Below, in pieces: positions 1 to 7,757 of a DNA stretch of 64,000 bases (position 1 is the first letter of the stretch; every line of letters begins with the position of its first letter). Location: the NCBI GenBank assembly GCA_045536025.1, contig JAZSMT010000025.1, positions 1-64,000 on the forward strand. Direction: 5' to 3'. The DNA comes from HGM11412 sp045536025 (lineage in GTDB: Bacteria; Bacillota; Clostridia; Christensenellales; Borkfalkiaceae). Under the pieces are notes generated by a model, which ran no database searches, was not told the DNA's origin, and saw nothing but the letters and a program-made list of their open reading frames with translations. A program made the translations under genes and the position numbers.

Positions 1-100
1 TTTTCCCAAAAATCTTTTGTTGTACAAAATATTTTCGGGAGCCCTAATAATACTTGGTGCCCTCGGTGCGTATTTCACACGCCCAAGTCCACCAAAAAAT

Positions 101-137
101 ACTGCAGAAAAGGATATGTTTTCTGCAGTATTTCTTT
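101..137 (+). terminator. Hairpin, possible terminator of an off-window gene
   Basis: An 11-bp perfect inverted repeat (ACTGCAGAAAA at 101-111, TTTTCTGCAGT at 119-129) has a 7-nt loop and is followed by the T-rich ATTTCTTT. It could end a transcript entering from the left. The T tract is interrupted, so it may instead be the first member of the hairpin cluster that follows. Nothing convincingly coding was seen in 1-320. Confidence 0.45.
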
Positions 138-139
138 AT

Positions 140-242
140 CCATTGCAAAAGCAATGGTATATCATCAGCCCCTGTGGGGCTGTATGTCATCACGCGCCAG
201 CGTGTATATTATCTGTGACTTATTACGTACCGTTTGCAACGG
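140..242. repeat. Array of short hairpins with TATATCATC-like spacers
   Basis: Three consecutive short palindromes (CCATTGC/GCAATGG at 140-157, AGCCCC/GGGGCT at 167-181, CACGC/GCGTG at 191-204) are each followed by a near-identical spacer: TATATCATC, GTATGTCATC and TATATTATC. After a degenerate unit, a fourth hairpin (CCGTT/AACGG) lies at 230-242. The stems differ in sequence while the spacers are conserved, which points to a tandem structured repeat and not to a single terminator. Function unknown. Confidence 0.6.
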
Positions 243-282
243 ATTATATCTATGTTCACGGCACGATATTGTTTATACAATA

Positions 283-307
283 AAAAAGCACCCGTTGGGT
301 GCTTTTT
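283..307. terminator. Bidirectional Rho-independent terminator
   Basis: An 11-bp perfect stem, AAAAAGCACCC/GGGTGCTTTTT, with a 3-nt loop and flanking A and T tracts. It lies 14 bases beyond the stop codon of the minus-strand lipoprotein gene and is its natural terminator. Confidence 0.85.
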
Positions 308-320
308 GTTAATTGTTTAA

Positions 321-707
321 TTATTTTTTACAAGTAATTTTCATGCCATTAGATTCGAACGTAAGGCTATCACCGTCAAGTGTTGCGTTAACGGTAGTAC
401 CGTCAGCAGTTAACTTAATAGTGTCACCGTCTTTTTCCCAAGTTCCGTCGAAGCTTTCAGAATCATTACCCATAGTCATAGAAATAGTGCAAACGCCGTC
501 TTTCTTAAGTTCAATAACGTAGAAATTTTCACTAACCGTCATACCCATAAATTCTTCGCCTGCTTGAGCATTTATAGTAACTCCACCTTGAGAGTAACTA
601 AGGTTATCAAACTTGTAAGTACCTTCAACAGATGAGCCACAAGCAACCATAAGTGAACAACAAGCTACTAGTATGCACGTAAGTGCAGTAAGTAAAAGTT
701 TTTTCAT
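321..707 (-). CDS. Small secreted lipoprotein
   Basis: A 128-residue protein with a lipoprotein signal peptide: Lys-Lys start, hydrophobic core and lipobox L-M-V-A-C with the lipidated Cys at residue 23 (a second LVAC lies at 13-16). The mature part is short, rich in beta-forming residues, and carries GTY...GTW...GDTIKLT...LDGDSLTFE repeats. This resembles the lipocalin-like or META-type small lipoproteins common in Clostridia. The start is fixed by AAGGAGG about six bases upstream. The gene has its own promoter and terminator and stands alone. The specific function is not recognised. Confidence 0.8.
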   Translation of the reverse strand: MKKLLLTALTCILVACCSLMVACGSSVEGTYKFDNLSYSQGGVTINAQAGEEFMGMTVSENFYVIELKKDGVCTISMTMGNDSESFDGTWEKDGDTIKLTADGTTVNATLDGDSLTFESNGMKITCKK

Positions 708-721
708 AAAGTACCTCCTTA

Positions 722-774
722 AAAGTCATTTGACTTTATGAAAATATTATAGAACTCAATTTCATCCTTGTCAA
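722..774 (-). promoter_or_regulatory. Consensus promoter and inverted repeat for the lipoprotein gene
   Basis: Reading the minus strand, TTGACA (769-774), a 17-bp spacer and TATAAT (746-751) make a perfect sigma-A promoter. Just past the expected start site, AAAGTCA-TT-TGACTTT (722-737) is a perfect 7-bp inverted repeat. It could be a repressor operator or a 5' UTR hairpin. Confidence 0.75.
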
Positions 775-830
775 GGCGTATTTCACAAAATTTACACAAA
801 ATGTTAGAAGTTTTTTAATTGTAATTTTGT

Positions 831-859
831 TTTACAACATTGTATTTTTAGGTTATAAT
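831..859 (+). promoter_or_regulatory. Promoter giving a probable leaderless mRNA
   Basis: TTTACA (831-836), a 17-bp spacer and TATAAT (854-859). The predicted start of transcription, about seven bases past the -10 box, falls on the A of the ATG at 866, so the following gene would be translated without a 5' UTR. Confidence 0.65.
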
Positions 860-865
860 TATATT

Positions 866-1513
866 ATGAATAAAAAAGCGTATTTTTTTGACGTTGACGG
901 AACGCTCGTTGATTCTATGACGATTGCTTGGAACGACGTAATTTTAAAATATTTAGAAGATAGGGGTGTATCTTATCCTCAAAATATAATTAGTGAGATT
1001 GTTACCACAGGCTTTATGGGTATTGCTAATTATTACGTCAACGTGTTAGGGATAAAAGAAAGCCCTCAAGAAATATACGATTATTTTATGGATAATCTCG
1101 CCTTTTTATATCGTGATAAATTCGACCTTAAGCGCGGTGCAAAAGAGCTTATAAAACAGCTAAAACGAAAGGGGTATTCGGTAAACGTTATAAGCGGTAG
1201 TCCGCATAGGTTTGTAGACCCGTGTTTAAAACGCCACGGTGTGTTTAGTGAGTTTGATAACGTATGGTCGGTTGAAGATTTTGGCTACTCAAAATCGGAT
1301 AAAATACTGTATGAAAAACTTGCTGAAAAAGTGGGCGTTCAACCTCAAAACTGCGTGCTAATTGACGATAGTATAAACGCTATAAAAACCGCGAAAAACG
1401 CAGGGTTTTTAACGTTTGGTATGTTTGAAATTTCAGTTGAAAAATACTGGCAAGAGATGAAGTCCGTTTGCGATAAAACGGCAAGAGATTTTACGGAGTT
1501 TTTAGATGCTTAA
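866..1513 (+). CDS. HAD-family hydrolase (phosphatase)
   Basis: A 215-residue haloacid dehalogenase superfamily protein of the phosphoglycolate-phosphatase-like type. Motif I is D-V-D-G-T-L-V-D-S at the N-terminus (nucleophile and acid/base Asp), motif II is I-S-G-S near residue 110, and a conserved Lys is followed by motif III, L-I-D-D-S. The region between motifs I and II fits an alpha-helical cap. An upstream in-frame start at 827 lies inside the promoter, so ATG 866 is preferred. No Shine-Dalgarno sequence precedes it. The next gene overlaps by eight bases, so the two are cotranscribed. Substrate unknown. Confidence 0.85.
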   Translation: MNKKAYFFDVDGTLVDSMTIAWNDVILKYLEDRGVSYPQNIISEIVTTGFMGIANYYVNVLGIKESPQEIYDYFMDNLAFLYRDKFDLKRGAKELIKQLKRKGYSVNVISGSPHRFVDPCLKRHGVFSEFDNVWSVEDFGYSKSDKILYEKLAEKVGVQPQNCVLIDDSINAIKTAKNAGFLTFGMFEISVEKYWQEMKSVCDKTARDFTEFLDA

Positions 1514-2219
1514 AAAACAAAAAATTACTGCGATAGCAATAGCGGTCGCGTTGGTTGTGTTAATAGTTTTCGGATGTGTTTTATTTTTTAAAATAATTCC
1601 CGACGCTAATAAAGAGCGCGAAAGGGAAGAGATGGTTAAGGCTTATTACGCGCAAAAGATTGCTATCTACGAGCAAGAGAACGCTTTATACGAAGACTAC
1701 GAGGTTGACGTTGCCTTTTTAGGCGACAGTTTAACCGACGGTTACGACCTTAAAAAATACTATCCAGAGTATAAAACCGCAAACCGCGGTATAGGTGGCG
1801 ATACCACTTTTGGGCTTGAAAGTCGTTTAAAAGTTTCGGTATACGATTTAAAGCCTAAGGTTGCAGTTATGCTTATCGGCGCAAACAACATGGACAAAAT
1901 GTTTGATAATTACGAGAATATTTTAATCGGGCTTAGAGATAATTTACCAAACACTAAAATAGTTTTGTTATCGCTTACCGCAATGGGTGGCGAGCATTGG
2001 GGTAGAAAAAATCAGCTTGCCACGTACAATAACGTTAAAATTAAAAAGCTCGCAAGTGAATACGGTTATACTTTCGTTGACCTTTATACCCCTCTTTTTA
2101 ACCCCAGAACGGGCGAGGTTTACGACGGGCTTACCGTTGACGGTGGGCATTTTACTCACGAAGGCTACCTTGTAGTAACTGCGCAAATCAAGCCCGTGCT
2201 TGAAGATTTACTAAATTAA
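1506..2219 (+). CDS. Membrane-anchored SGNH/GDSL hydrolase
   Basis: A 237-residue protein with one N-terminal membrane helix (about 8-30) and an extracytoplasmic SGNH esterase domain. All four blocks are visible: G-D-S-L-T-D-G with the Ser nucleophile, R-G-I-G-G-D (Gly), G-A-N-N (Asn), and D-G-G-H-F-T-H-E-G-Y with the Asp/His pair near the C-terminus. This arrangement fits an acetyl-esterase or lipase-like enzyme acting on cell-wall or glycan acyl groups; the substrate cannot be told. The gene overlaps the HAD gene and ends at a strong terminator. Confidence 0.85.
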   Translation: MLKKQKITAIAIAVALVVLIVFGCVLFFKIIPDANKEREREEMVKAYYAQKIAIYEQENALYEDYEVDVAFLGDSLTDGYDLKKYYPEYKTANRGIGGDTTFGLESRLKVSVYDLKPKVAVMLIGANNMDKMFDNYENILIGLRDNLPNTKIVLLSLTAMGGEHWGRKNQLATYNNVKIKKLASEYGYTFVDLYTPLFNPRTGEVYDGLTVDGGHFTHEGYLVVTAQIKPVLEDLLN

Positions 2220-2223
2220 AAAT

Positions 2224-2250
2224 GCACCTTTTAGGTGCTTTTTTTATTTT
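2224..2250 (+). terminator. Rho-independent terminator
   Basis: GCACCT/AGGTGC stem, 3-nt loop, then a long T run, five bases after the SGNH hydrolase stop codon. Confidence 0.8.
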
Positions 2251-2266
2251 TTTTCAATTGTTTTCA

Positions 2267-2334
2267 TTGACAATGCAATTTTATAGTAGTAAAATATATT
2301 AAATAATTACATTATAAGAGGCGCGCGAGCGTCT
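2267..2334 (+). promoter_or_regulatory. Promoter and leader hairpin of the dehydrogenase operon
   Basis: TTGACA (2267-2272), 17 bp, TAAAAT (2290-2295). The 60-nt leader contains a small stem AGGCGC/GCGTCT (2319-2334) closed by the GNRA-type loop GCGA, then AAGGAG in front of ATG 2362. The hairpin may stabilise the mRNA; no known riboswitch was recognised. Confidence 0.7.
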
Positions 2335-2361
2335 TTAATCAAAAATTTTAAGGAGAAATGT

Positions 2362-3681
2362 ATGGCAACTGTTGTGATTATGCCCCGTCAGGGACAAAGT
2401 GTTGAAAGTTGTGTAATTACCACCTTTAACAAAAAGGTTGGTGACACGGTTGAAAAGGGTGAAATTCTCTTTTCTTATGAAACGGACAAATCTTCGTTTG
2501 ACGAGCCCGCTTCTGTATCTGGCAAAATCCTTGCGATTTTCCGTGAAGAGGGAGATGACGTTCCTTGTTTAGAGAACGTTCTCGTAATTGGTGAAGAGGG
2601 TGAAGATATCTCCGCTTTCGTTCCTAAGGCAGAGGAGGCAAGCGCACCTCAAGTTGAAGAAAAGGTAGAGGTTAAAGAAGAAGTTAAAGTTGAAGCTACC
2701 GCTACGGTTGAGGCAACCTCGGGCGTTGGTTCAATCTCGCCAAGAGCTAGAATTTTAGCAGATAAAACTCACGCTGATTTATTAAAGGCAGTTCCTACCG
2801 GTCCTAATGGTAGAATTATTGAAAGGGACGTTCAAAAGCTCGTTGATATGGGTATGACCGTATCTCCCGCTGCTAAAGAAGGTTACACTGAAAGCGTTGA
2901 AGGCTCTGGCATCAACGGTAAAGTTGTTCTTCAAGACCTCAATAAACCCCTTACCGCTGAAGAGGCGTTGGCAACTATTCCCACGCCTGAGTATGAAGAC
3001 GTTAAGCTTCCCAACATTAGAAAGGTTATTGCAAAATCAATGCACGCAAGTCTTTCTACTATGGCTCAGCTTACCCTTAACGCTTCGTTTGACGCGACTA
3101 AGCTTATGGCAATGCGCGCGTCCTTAAAAGCTGGCGCAGAGGCTATGGGCCTTAACAACATTACCCTTAACGATATGGTACTATTTGCAGTATCTCGCGT
3201 TCTTAAAAACCACAAAGACCTCAATGCACACTATCTTGACGATAAGATGAGATATTTCAATTCCGTTAACCTTGGCGTTGCGGTTGATACTGAAAGAGGA
3301 TTGCTCGTTCCCACCGTGTTTAATGCGGACAGACTTTCACTTAACGAAATGTCTAAGGTTACTAAGACGGTTATTAAAGAAGCTCAAAGCGGTAAAATTA
3401 ACCCCGAGCTTTTAAAGAACGCATCTTTCACCGTAACCAACCTCGGTTCGCTCGGCGTTGAATCGTTTACTCCCGTTATCAATCCTCCTCAAACTGGTAT
3501 CTTAGGCGTATGTACTATCGTTAGAAGAACCAAGCAAGTTAACGGTCAAGACGTTTCGTATCCTGCAATGGGCTTATCTCTTACCTTCGACCACAGAGCG
3601 CTTGACGGTGCACCCGCAGCTAAGTTCTTAAAGGACGTTTGCAACGCTCTTGAAAATTTCGATCTTTTACTCACTAAATAA
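2362..3681 (+). CDS. 2-oxoacid (or acetoin) dehydrogenase E2, dihydrolipoamide acyltransferase
   Basis: A 439-residue E2 component. A single lipoyl domain spans about 1-78, with the lipoylated Lys43 in E-T-D-K-S-S-F. It is followed by a Glu/Val/Lys-rich linker, a peripheral subunit-binding domain near 125-165 (S-P-R-A-R...G-R-I-I-E-R-D-V), and a catalytic acyltransferase domain ending in D-H-R-A-L-D-G (active-site His about 411, Asp about 415). It forms the core that passes the acyl group from E1 to CoA. First gene of an E2-E3-E1 operon, with lipoate ligase just beyond. Whether the substrate is pyruvate, a branched 2-oxoacid or acetoin is not decided by the sequence. Confidence 0.9.
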   Translation: MATVVIMPRQGQSVESCVITTFNKKVGDTVEKGEILFSYETDKSSFDEPASVSGKILAIFREEGDDVPCLENVLVIGEEGEDISAFVPKAEEASAPQVEEKVEVKEEVKVEATATVEATSGVGSISPRARILADKTHADLLKAVPTGPNGRIIERDVQKLVDMGMTVSPAAKEGYTESVEGSGINGKVVLQDLNKPLTAEEALATIPTPEYEDVKLPNIRKVIAKSMHASLSTMAQLTLNASFDATKLMAMRASLKAGAEAMGLNNITLNDMVLFAVSRVLKNHKDLNAHYLDDKMRYFNSVNLGVAVDTERGLLVPTVFNADRLSLNEMSKVTKTVIKEAQSGKINPELLKNASFTVTNLGSLGVESFTPVINPPQTGILGVCTIVRRTKQVNGQDVSYPAMGLSLTFDHRALDGAPAAKFLKDVCNALENFDLLLTK

Positions 3682-3695
3682 TTTTGGAGGCTAAT

Positions 3696-5057
3696 ATGTA
3701 CGATTTAATTATTTTAGGTGGCGGTCCTGCTGGCTATAACGCCGCTGAACACGCAGGCCACGCAAAACTTAAAACGCTCGTAATTGAAGAAAGAGCGCTC
3801 GGTGGTGTTTGCCTTAACGAAGGCTGTATCCCCACTAAAACTTTACTTTACTCTGCAAAGATTTACGACTATGCTAAACATAGTGCTGACTACGGCGTTA
3901 AGTTTGGCGGTGCAGAAATCGACCATCCTTTCGTTATTGAAAGAAAAAATAAAGTTATTAAACAACTCGTATCCGGCGTAGGCGCAAAGCTTAAAAAAGC
4001 AGGTGTTGAAGTTGTTAACGCAACCGCTACTATTAAAGAGAGAAACGAAGAAGGCTTCGTTATCGTAGCAGGCGATAAAGAATACGTTGGTAAACAAATT
4101 CTTATTTGTACGGGTTCATCTCCCGCACTTCCTCCGATTGACGGGCTTGATGATAGCCTTAAATCGGGTTATGCACTTACCAACCGTGAGGTTTTAGACC
4201 TTAAAGCTATCCCCAAAGATATCGTTATCGTAGGTGGTGGCGTTATCGGTTTAGAAATGGCTTCGTATTTCAACAGCGTAGGTAGCAAAGTTTACGTGGT
4301 TGAAATGATGGATCACATTGCAGGCCCCGTTGATAGAGAAATTTCTACTATGCTTCAAAAAGAATACGCATCTCGTGGCGTTGAATTTATCCTTGGCGCA
4401 AAAGTAGTTTCTATCAAGAACAACGCCGTATCCTATGAAAAGGACGGTAAGGTTACTGAAATTAAATCTGATTACGCGCTCGTATCAATCGGTCGCCGTG
4501 CAAGAACTCAAGGCTTAGGCTGTGAAAATATCGGCTTAAAGCTTGAAAGAGGCGCAATCGTTACTAACGAATTCGGCAAAACCAACGTTCCTGGCGTTTG
4601 GGCAGCGGGTGACGTTAACGGTAAGTCAATGCTTGCTCACACCGCATATCGCGAGGGCGAAGTTTGCATTAACAATATCCTAGGTAAAAAAGATAGAATT
4701 AACTACAATTCAATTCCGTCCGTTATATACACCAACCCCGAAGTTGCAGGCGTAGGCGAAACTACCGAATCTGCAAAAGAAAAGGGGCTTGACGTAAACG
4801 TTCAAACGGTAACGCTTAAATACAGCGGTCGCTACATTGCAGAGAACGAACACGGCAACGGCGTGCTTAAGGTAATTACTGACAAAAAGCACAACAATAT
4901 AGTAGGTCTTCACGTTTACGGTAGCTATGCGTCTGAAATGATTTACGGCGCGGCAATGATGGTTGAAACGGAAATGAGAGTGACTGACGTTCAAAAACTC
5001 GTATTCCCGCACCCCACCGTTTGTGAAGTAATTAGAGAATCAATGTTTTTAATTTAA
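3696..5057 (+). CDS. lpdA: Dihydrolipoyl dehydrogenase (E3)
   Basis: A 453-residue flavoprotein that reoxidises the lipoyl arm of E2 with NAD+. The order is FAD-binding G-G-G-P-A-G-Y near the N-terminus, the redox disulfide C-L-N-E-G-C around 38-43, NAD-binding G-G-G-V-I-G-L-E, the second FAD contact A-A-G-D-V, and the C-terminal dimerisation domain with the active-site H-P-T-x-x-E near 439-444. ATG 3696 is chosen because TTGGAGG at 3684-3690 is its ribosome site; a TTG start there would place the start inside that site. There is a 14-base gap from E2, and no lipoyl domain is fused. Confidence 0.92.
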   Translation: MYDLIILGGGPAGYNAAEHAGHAKLKTLVIEERALGGVCLNEGCIPTKTLLYSAKIYDYAKHSADYGVKFGGAEIDHPFVIERKNKVIKQLVSGVGAKLKKAGVEVVNATATIKERNEEGFVIVAGDKEYVGKQILICTGSSPALPPIDGLDDSLKSGYALTNREVLDLKAIPKDIVIVGGGVIGLEMASYFNSVGSKVYVVEMMDHIAGPVDREISTMLQKEYASRGVEFILGAKVVSIKNNAVSYEKDGKVTEIKSDYALVSIGRRARTQGLGCENIGLKLERGAIVTNEFGKTNVPGVWAAGDVNGKSMLAHTAYREGEVCINNILGKKDRINYNSIPSVIYTNPEVAGVGETTESAKEKGLDVNVQTVTLKYSGRYIAENEHGNGVLKVITDKKHNNIVGLHVYGSYASEMIYGAAMMVETEMRVTDVQKLVFPHPTVCEVIRESMFLI

Positions 5058-5078
5058 TATAGAATAAGGAGAATCATT

Positions 5079-7562
5079 ATGCCAAAGAGTCAATACGTTG
5101 ATCCCGCCAAGGCGTTTGAAGCGGGCTACATCCATTTTGAAGACATACCCGTATGTCAATACAACAAAACCATTAAAGAAGAATTAAAAATCTACTCGAA
5201 GGAAGATATGATGCGCGTATATCGCGATATGGCTATCATCCGTGAGTTTGAAACCATGCTTAACGAAGTTAAGGTAAAGAGCGAGTACAACGGCGTTAAA
5301 TACAACAACCCCGGTCCTGCGCACCTTTCTATCGGTCAAGAAGCTTCTGCTGTCGGCGAAGCATATCACTTAGATATGAACGACTTGTCTTTCGGTTCTC
5401 ACCGTAGCCACGGCGAAATTCTTGCTAAAGGTCTTTCGTCGATTGAAAAGCTTGACGACAAAGAACTTTACGATATCATGAAAGAGTTCCTTGACGGTTC
5501 AGTTTTATCAGTAGTTGAAAAACACATGAAGTCGGGTAGCATTAAAGAACTTGCTATTAACTTCCTTTTATACGGCGCACTTGCTGAAATCTTTGCAAGA
5601 AAAACTGGCTTTAACCGTGGTCTTGGCGGTTCAATGCACGCTTTCTTTATTCCTTTCGGCTTAATGCCCAACAACGCTATCGTAGGCGCAAGCGGTCCTA
5701 TCGCTCTTGGTGCTGCACTTTATAAGCGTTCTAACCACAAGCCCGGTATCGTAGTATCTAACTTTGGTGACGGTGCTACCGGTAGAGGCCCGGTTCTTGA
5801 ATCAATGAACTTTGCTTCTATGGACCAAATTACTAAGCTTTGGGGTATGGACGGTAAGTTTGAAGACGGTGGTATGCCTATCCTCTTCAACGTATTCAAC
5901 AACCACTACGGTATGGGTGGTCAAACTCGTGGTGAAACTATGGGCTTTGATATGGTTGCTAGACTTGGTGCTGGCTTCAACCCCAACCAATTACATGCAG
6001 AGCGCGTTAACGGTTACGATCCTTTAGCAGTTGCCGATGCAGTTCAAAGAAAGAAGAAACTTCTCTTAGAAGGTAAAGGTCCTGCGCTTTTAGACGTAGT
6101 TACCTACCGTGTATCAGGTCACTCTCCCTCTGACTCGTCCACCTATCGTACGGCAGAAGAAATCGAGGCTTGGAAGAATGCAGATCCTATCGTAGCTTAC
6201 AAAACTAAGCTCATTATGGGTGGCGTTGCTAAAGAAGAGGAATTCCTTCAAATTCAAGAAGATATCACTAACCGCATGACTGAGGTTATGAAACTCGCTA
6301 TTAACGACGAAATTTCTCCGCGTATGGACCTTAACAAAGAACCCGACGCAATTTCTTCGATTATGTTCTCTAACCAAAAGGTTAAGAGCATGGATCCCTC
6401 TCGCGAGGCTGACGTGCTTATGCCTAAGGAAGAGTGCCCGCGTGTTAAAGAAATTAAAGGTAAAGTTCGTACTGCTACCGATAAGAACGGAAAGCCTGTT
6501 TCTAAGATGAAGATGTACAACATCTGCGACGGTTTATTTGAGCCTATTATCGATAAATTCTACGACGATCCTACCCTTATTGCATACGGTGAAGATAATC
6601 GTGACTGGGGCGGCGCTTTCGGTGTTTACAAGAAGATGACCGAGGCTATTCCTTATCACAGATTCTTCAACTCGCCAATTTCTGAATCTGCTATCGTTGG
6701 TTCGGCAGTTGGTTACGCTATGTGCGGTGGTAGAGCAATCGTTGAACTTATGTATGCTGACTTTATCGGTTGTGCTGGTGACGAAATCTTTAACCAAATG
6801 GCTAAATGGCAAGCAATGTCGGCTGGTATACTTAAAATGCCTATCGTTTTAAGAGTTTCAGTTGGTTCTAAATACGGCGCTCAACACTCTCAAGATTGGA
6901 CTGCGCTTTGCTCGCATATCCCTGGTCTTAAAGTTGTATTCCCGTCTACTCCTTCTGATGCTAAAGGTCTTATGACTTCTGCCTTAGAGGGTACTGACCC
7001 CGTTGTATTCTTCGAATCTCAAAGAATTTACGGTATCGGCGAAGAGTTTATGGAAGGCGGTGTACCTGAAGGACACTATGAAATTCCGTTCGGCGAACCC
7101 GATATCAAGAGAAAGGGTAGCGACGTTACTATCGTAACTATCGGTGCGGTATTATATAGAGCTTTAGAGGCTGCTAAGATTTTACAAGAAAAATACGGCG
7201 TATCTGCTGAAGTTATCGATACTAGATCTATCGTTCCGTTCAACTACGAAAAGGTTGTTGAGTCAGTTAAGAAGACTGGTAAAGTATTATTCGTTGGTGA
7301 CGCGTGCGAGAGAAGCTCGGTTATGAGAGATATGGCGTCTAACATTACCGAAATGTGCTTTGACTACCTTGACGGTCCTGCCGTTGTAGTAGGCTCTAGA
7401 AACTGGATTACTCCTGCATTTGAGCTTGAAAAGAGCTTCTTCCCACAACCCGATTGGATTATTGACGCTCTTCACGAAAAAATTATGCCTCTTCCCGGTC
7501 ACGTTCCTACCAATAACTTTACTGATATTGAGAAGATTGATCGTTCTAAGAAAGGCCTTTAA
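5079..7562 (+). CDS. 2-oxoacid/acetoin dehydrogenase E1, fused alpha and beta chains
   Basis: An 827-residue thiamine-diphosphate enzyme joining both E1 chains in one polypeptide. The alpha half (to about 470) has the ThDP motif G-D-G near 229 and N-N near 273, somewhat farther apart than in most alpha chains because of a short insertion. The beta half starts near 475 and contains Y-G-E-D-N, the transketolase-type pyrimidine-binding domain and the C-terminal domain. An N-terminal extension of about 60 residues precedes the alpha fold. AAGGAG lies before ATG. It is the last gene of the operon and decarboxylates the substrate onto E2 lipoate. Fused E1 is a known minority form in Clostridia, Bacteroidetes and Chlamydiae. 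Confidence 0.9.
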   Translation: MPKSQYVDPAKAFEAGYIHFEDIPVCQYNKTIKEELKIYSKEDMMRVYRDMAIIREFETMLNEVKVKSEYNGVKYNNPGPAHLSIGQEASAVGEAYHLDMNDLSFGSHRSHGEILAKGLSSIEKLDDKELYDIMKEFLDGSVLSVVEKHMKSGSIKELAINFLLYGALAEIFARKTGFNRGLGGSMHAFFIPFGLMPNNAIVGASGPIALGAALYKRSNHKPGIVVSNFGDGATGRGPVLESMNFASMDQITKLWGMDGKFEDGGMPILFNVFNNHYGMGGQTRGETMGFDMVARLGAGFNPNQLHAERVNGYDPLAVADAVQRKKKLLLEGKGPALLDVVTYRVSGHSPSDSSTYRTAEEIEAWKNADPIVAYKTKLIMGGVAKEEEFLQIQEDITNRMTEVMKLAINDEISPRMDLNKEPDAISSIMFSNQKVKSMDPSREADVLMPKEECPRVKEIKGKVRTATDKNGKPVSKMKMYNICDGLFEPIIDKFYDDPTLIAYGEDNRDWGGAFGVYKKMTEAIPYHRFFNSPISESAIVGSAVGYAMCGGRAIVELMYADFIGCAGDEIFNQMAKWQAMSAGILKMPIVLRVSVGSKYGAQHSQDWTALCSHIPGLKVVFPSTPSDAKGLMTSALEGTDPVVFFESQRIYGIGEEFMEGGVPEGHYEIPFGEPDIKRKGSDVTIVTIGAVLYRALEAAKILQEKYGVSAEVIDTRSIVPFNYEKVVESVKKTGKVLFVGDACERSSVMRDMASNITEMCFDYLDGPAVVVGSRNWITPAFELEKSFFPQPDWIIDALHEKIMPLPGHVPTNNFTDIEKIDRSKKGL

Positions 7563-7702
7563 TTCGTTATTTCGGGCATTATACTTCGTTTCTACTTAGT
7601 CGATAAACCTCGATGACCAGATAGGTCAATCTCTGCTTATCGTCTTCGTGAGCCTCGTCTAATACCCAAACTAACGCCTTAAATATAGCTTTTAATAGGC
7701 GC
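7563..7702 (+). repeat. Dispersed structured repeat, copy A
   Basis: The copy begins right after the E1 stop codon. It has an outer stem CGATAA (7601-7606)/TTATCG (7637-7642) and an inner hairpin TGACC-AGATA-GGTCA (7614-7628), then GCCTCGTCTAA...CTAACGCCTTAAA and AATAGGC. The same blocks recur at 25379, 28732, 28857, 45623, 45765, 50261 and 50411. Confidence 0.75.
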
Positions 7703-7718
7703 ACATTATTACAATTTT

Positions 7719-7749
7719 AAAGCGGAAGTAAACTCACTTCCGCTTTATT
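7719..7749 (+). terminator. Terminator-like hairpin abutting the lplA start
   Basis: AAAGCGGAAGT (7719-7729)/ACTTCCGCTTT (7736-7746), an 11-bp perfect stem with a 6-nt loop. It ends only 11 bases before the lplA ATG, leaving no room for a normal ribosome site or a separate promoter downstream. It terminates the dehydrogenase operon and may attenuate lplA. Confidence 0.7.
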
Positions 7750-7757
7750 AATAAATT

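Noticed and set aside
17..283. An 88-codon open frame across the first 280 bases
   Set aside because: It has no ribosome site, runs through the hairpin array and its composition does not look like a protein.
3684..3698. TTG start for E3, and similar TTG starts at 39670, 45268, 46346 and 56636
   Set aside because: In most cases the TTG is part of a TTGGAGG ribosome site or lies inside the previous gene, and an ATG follows at correct spacing.
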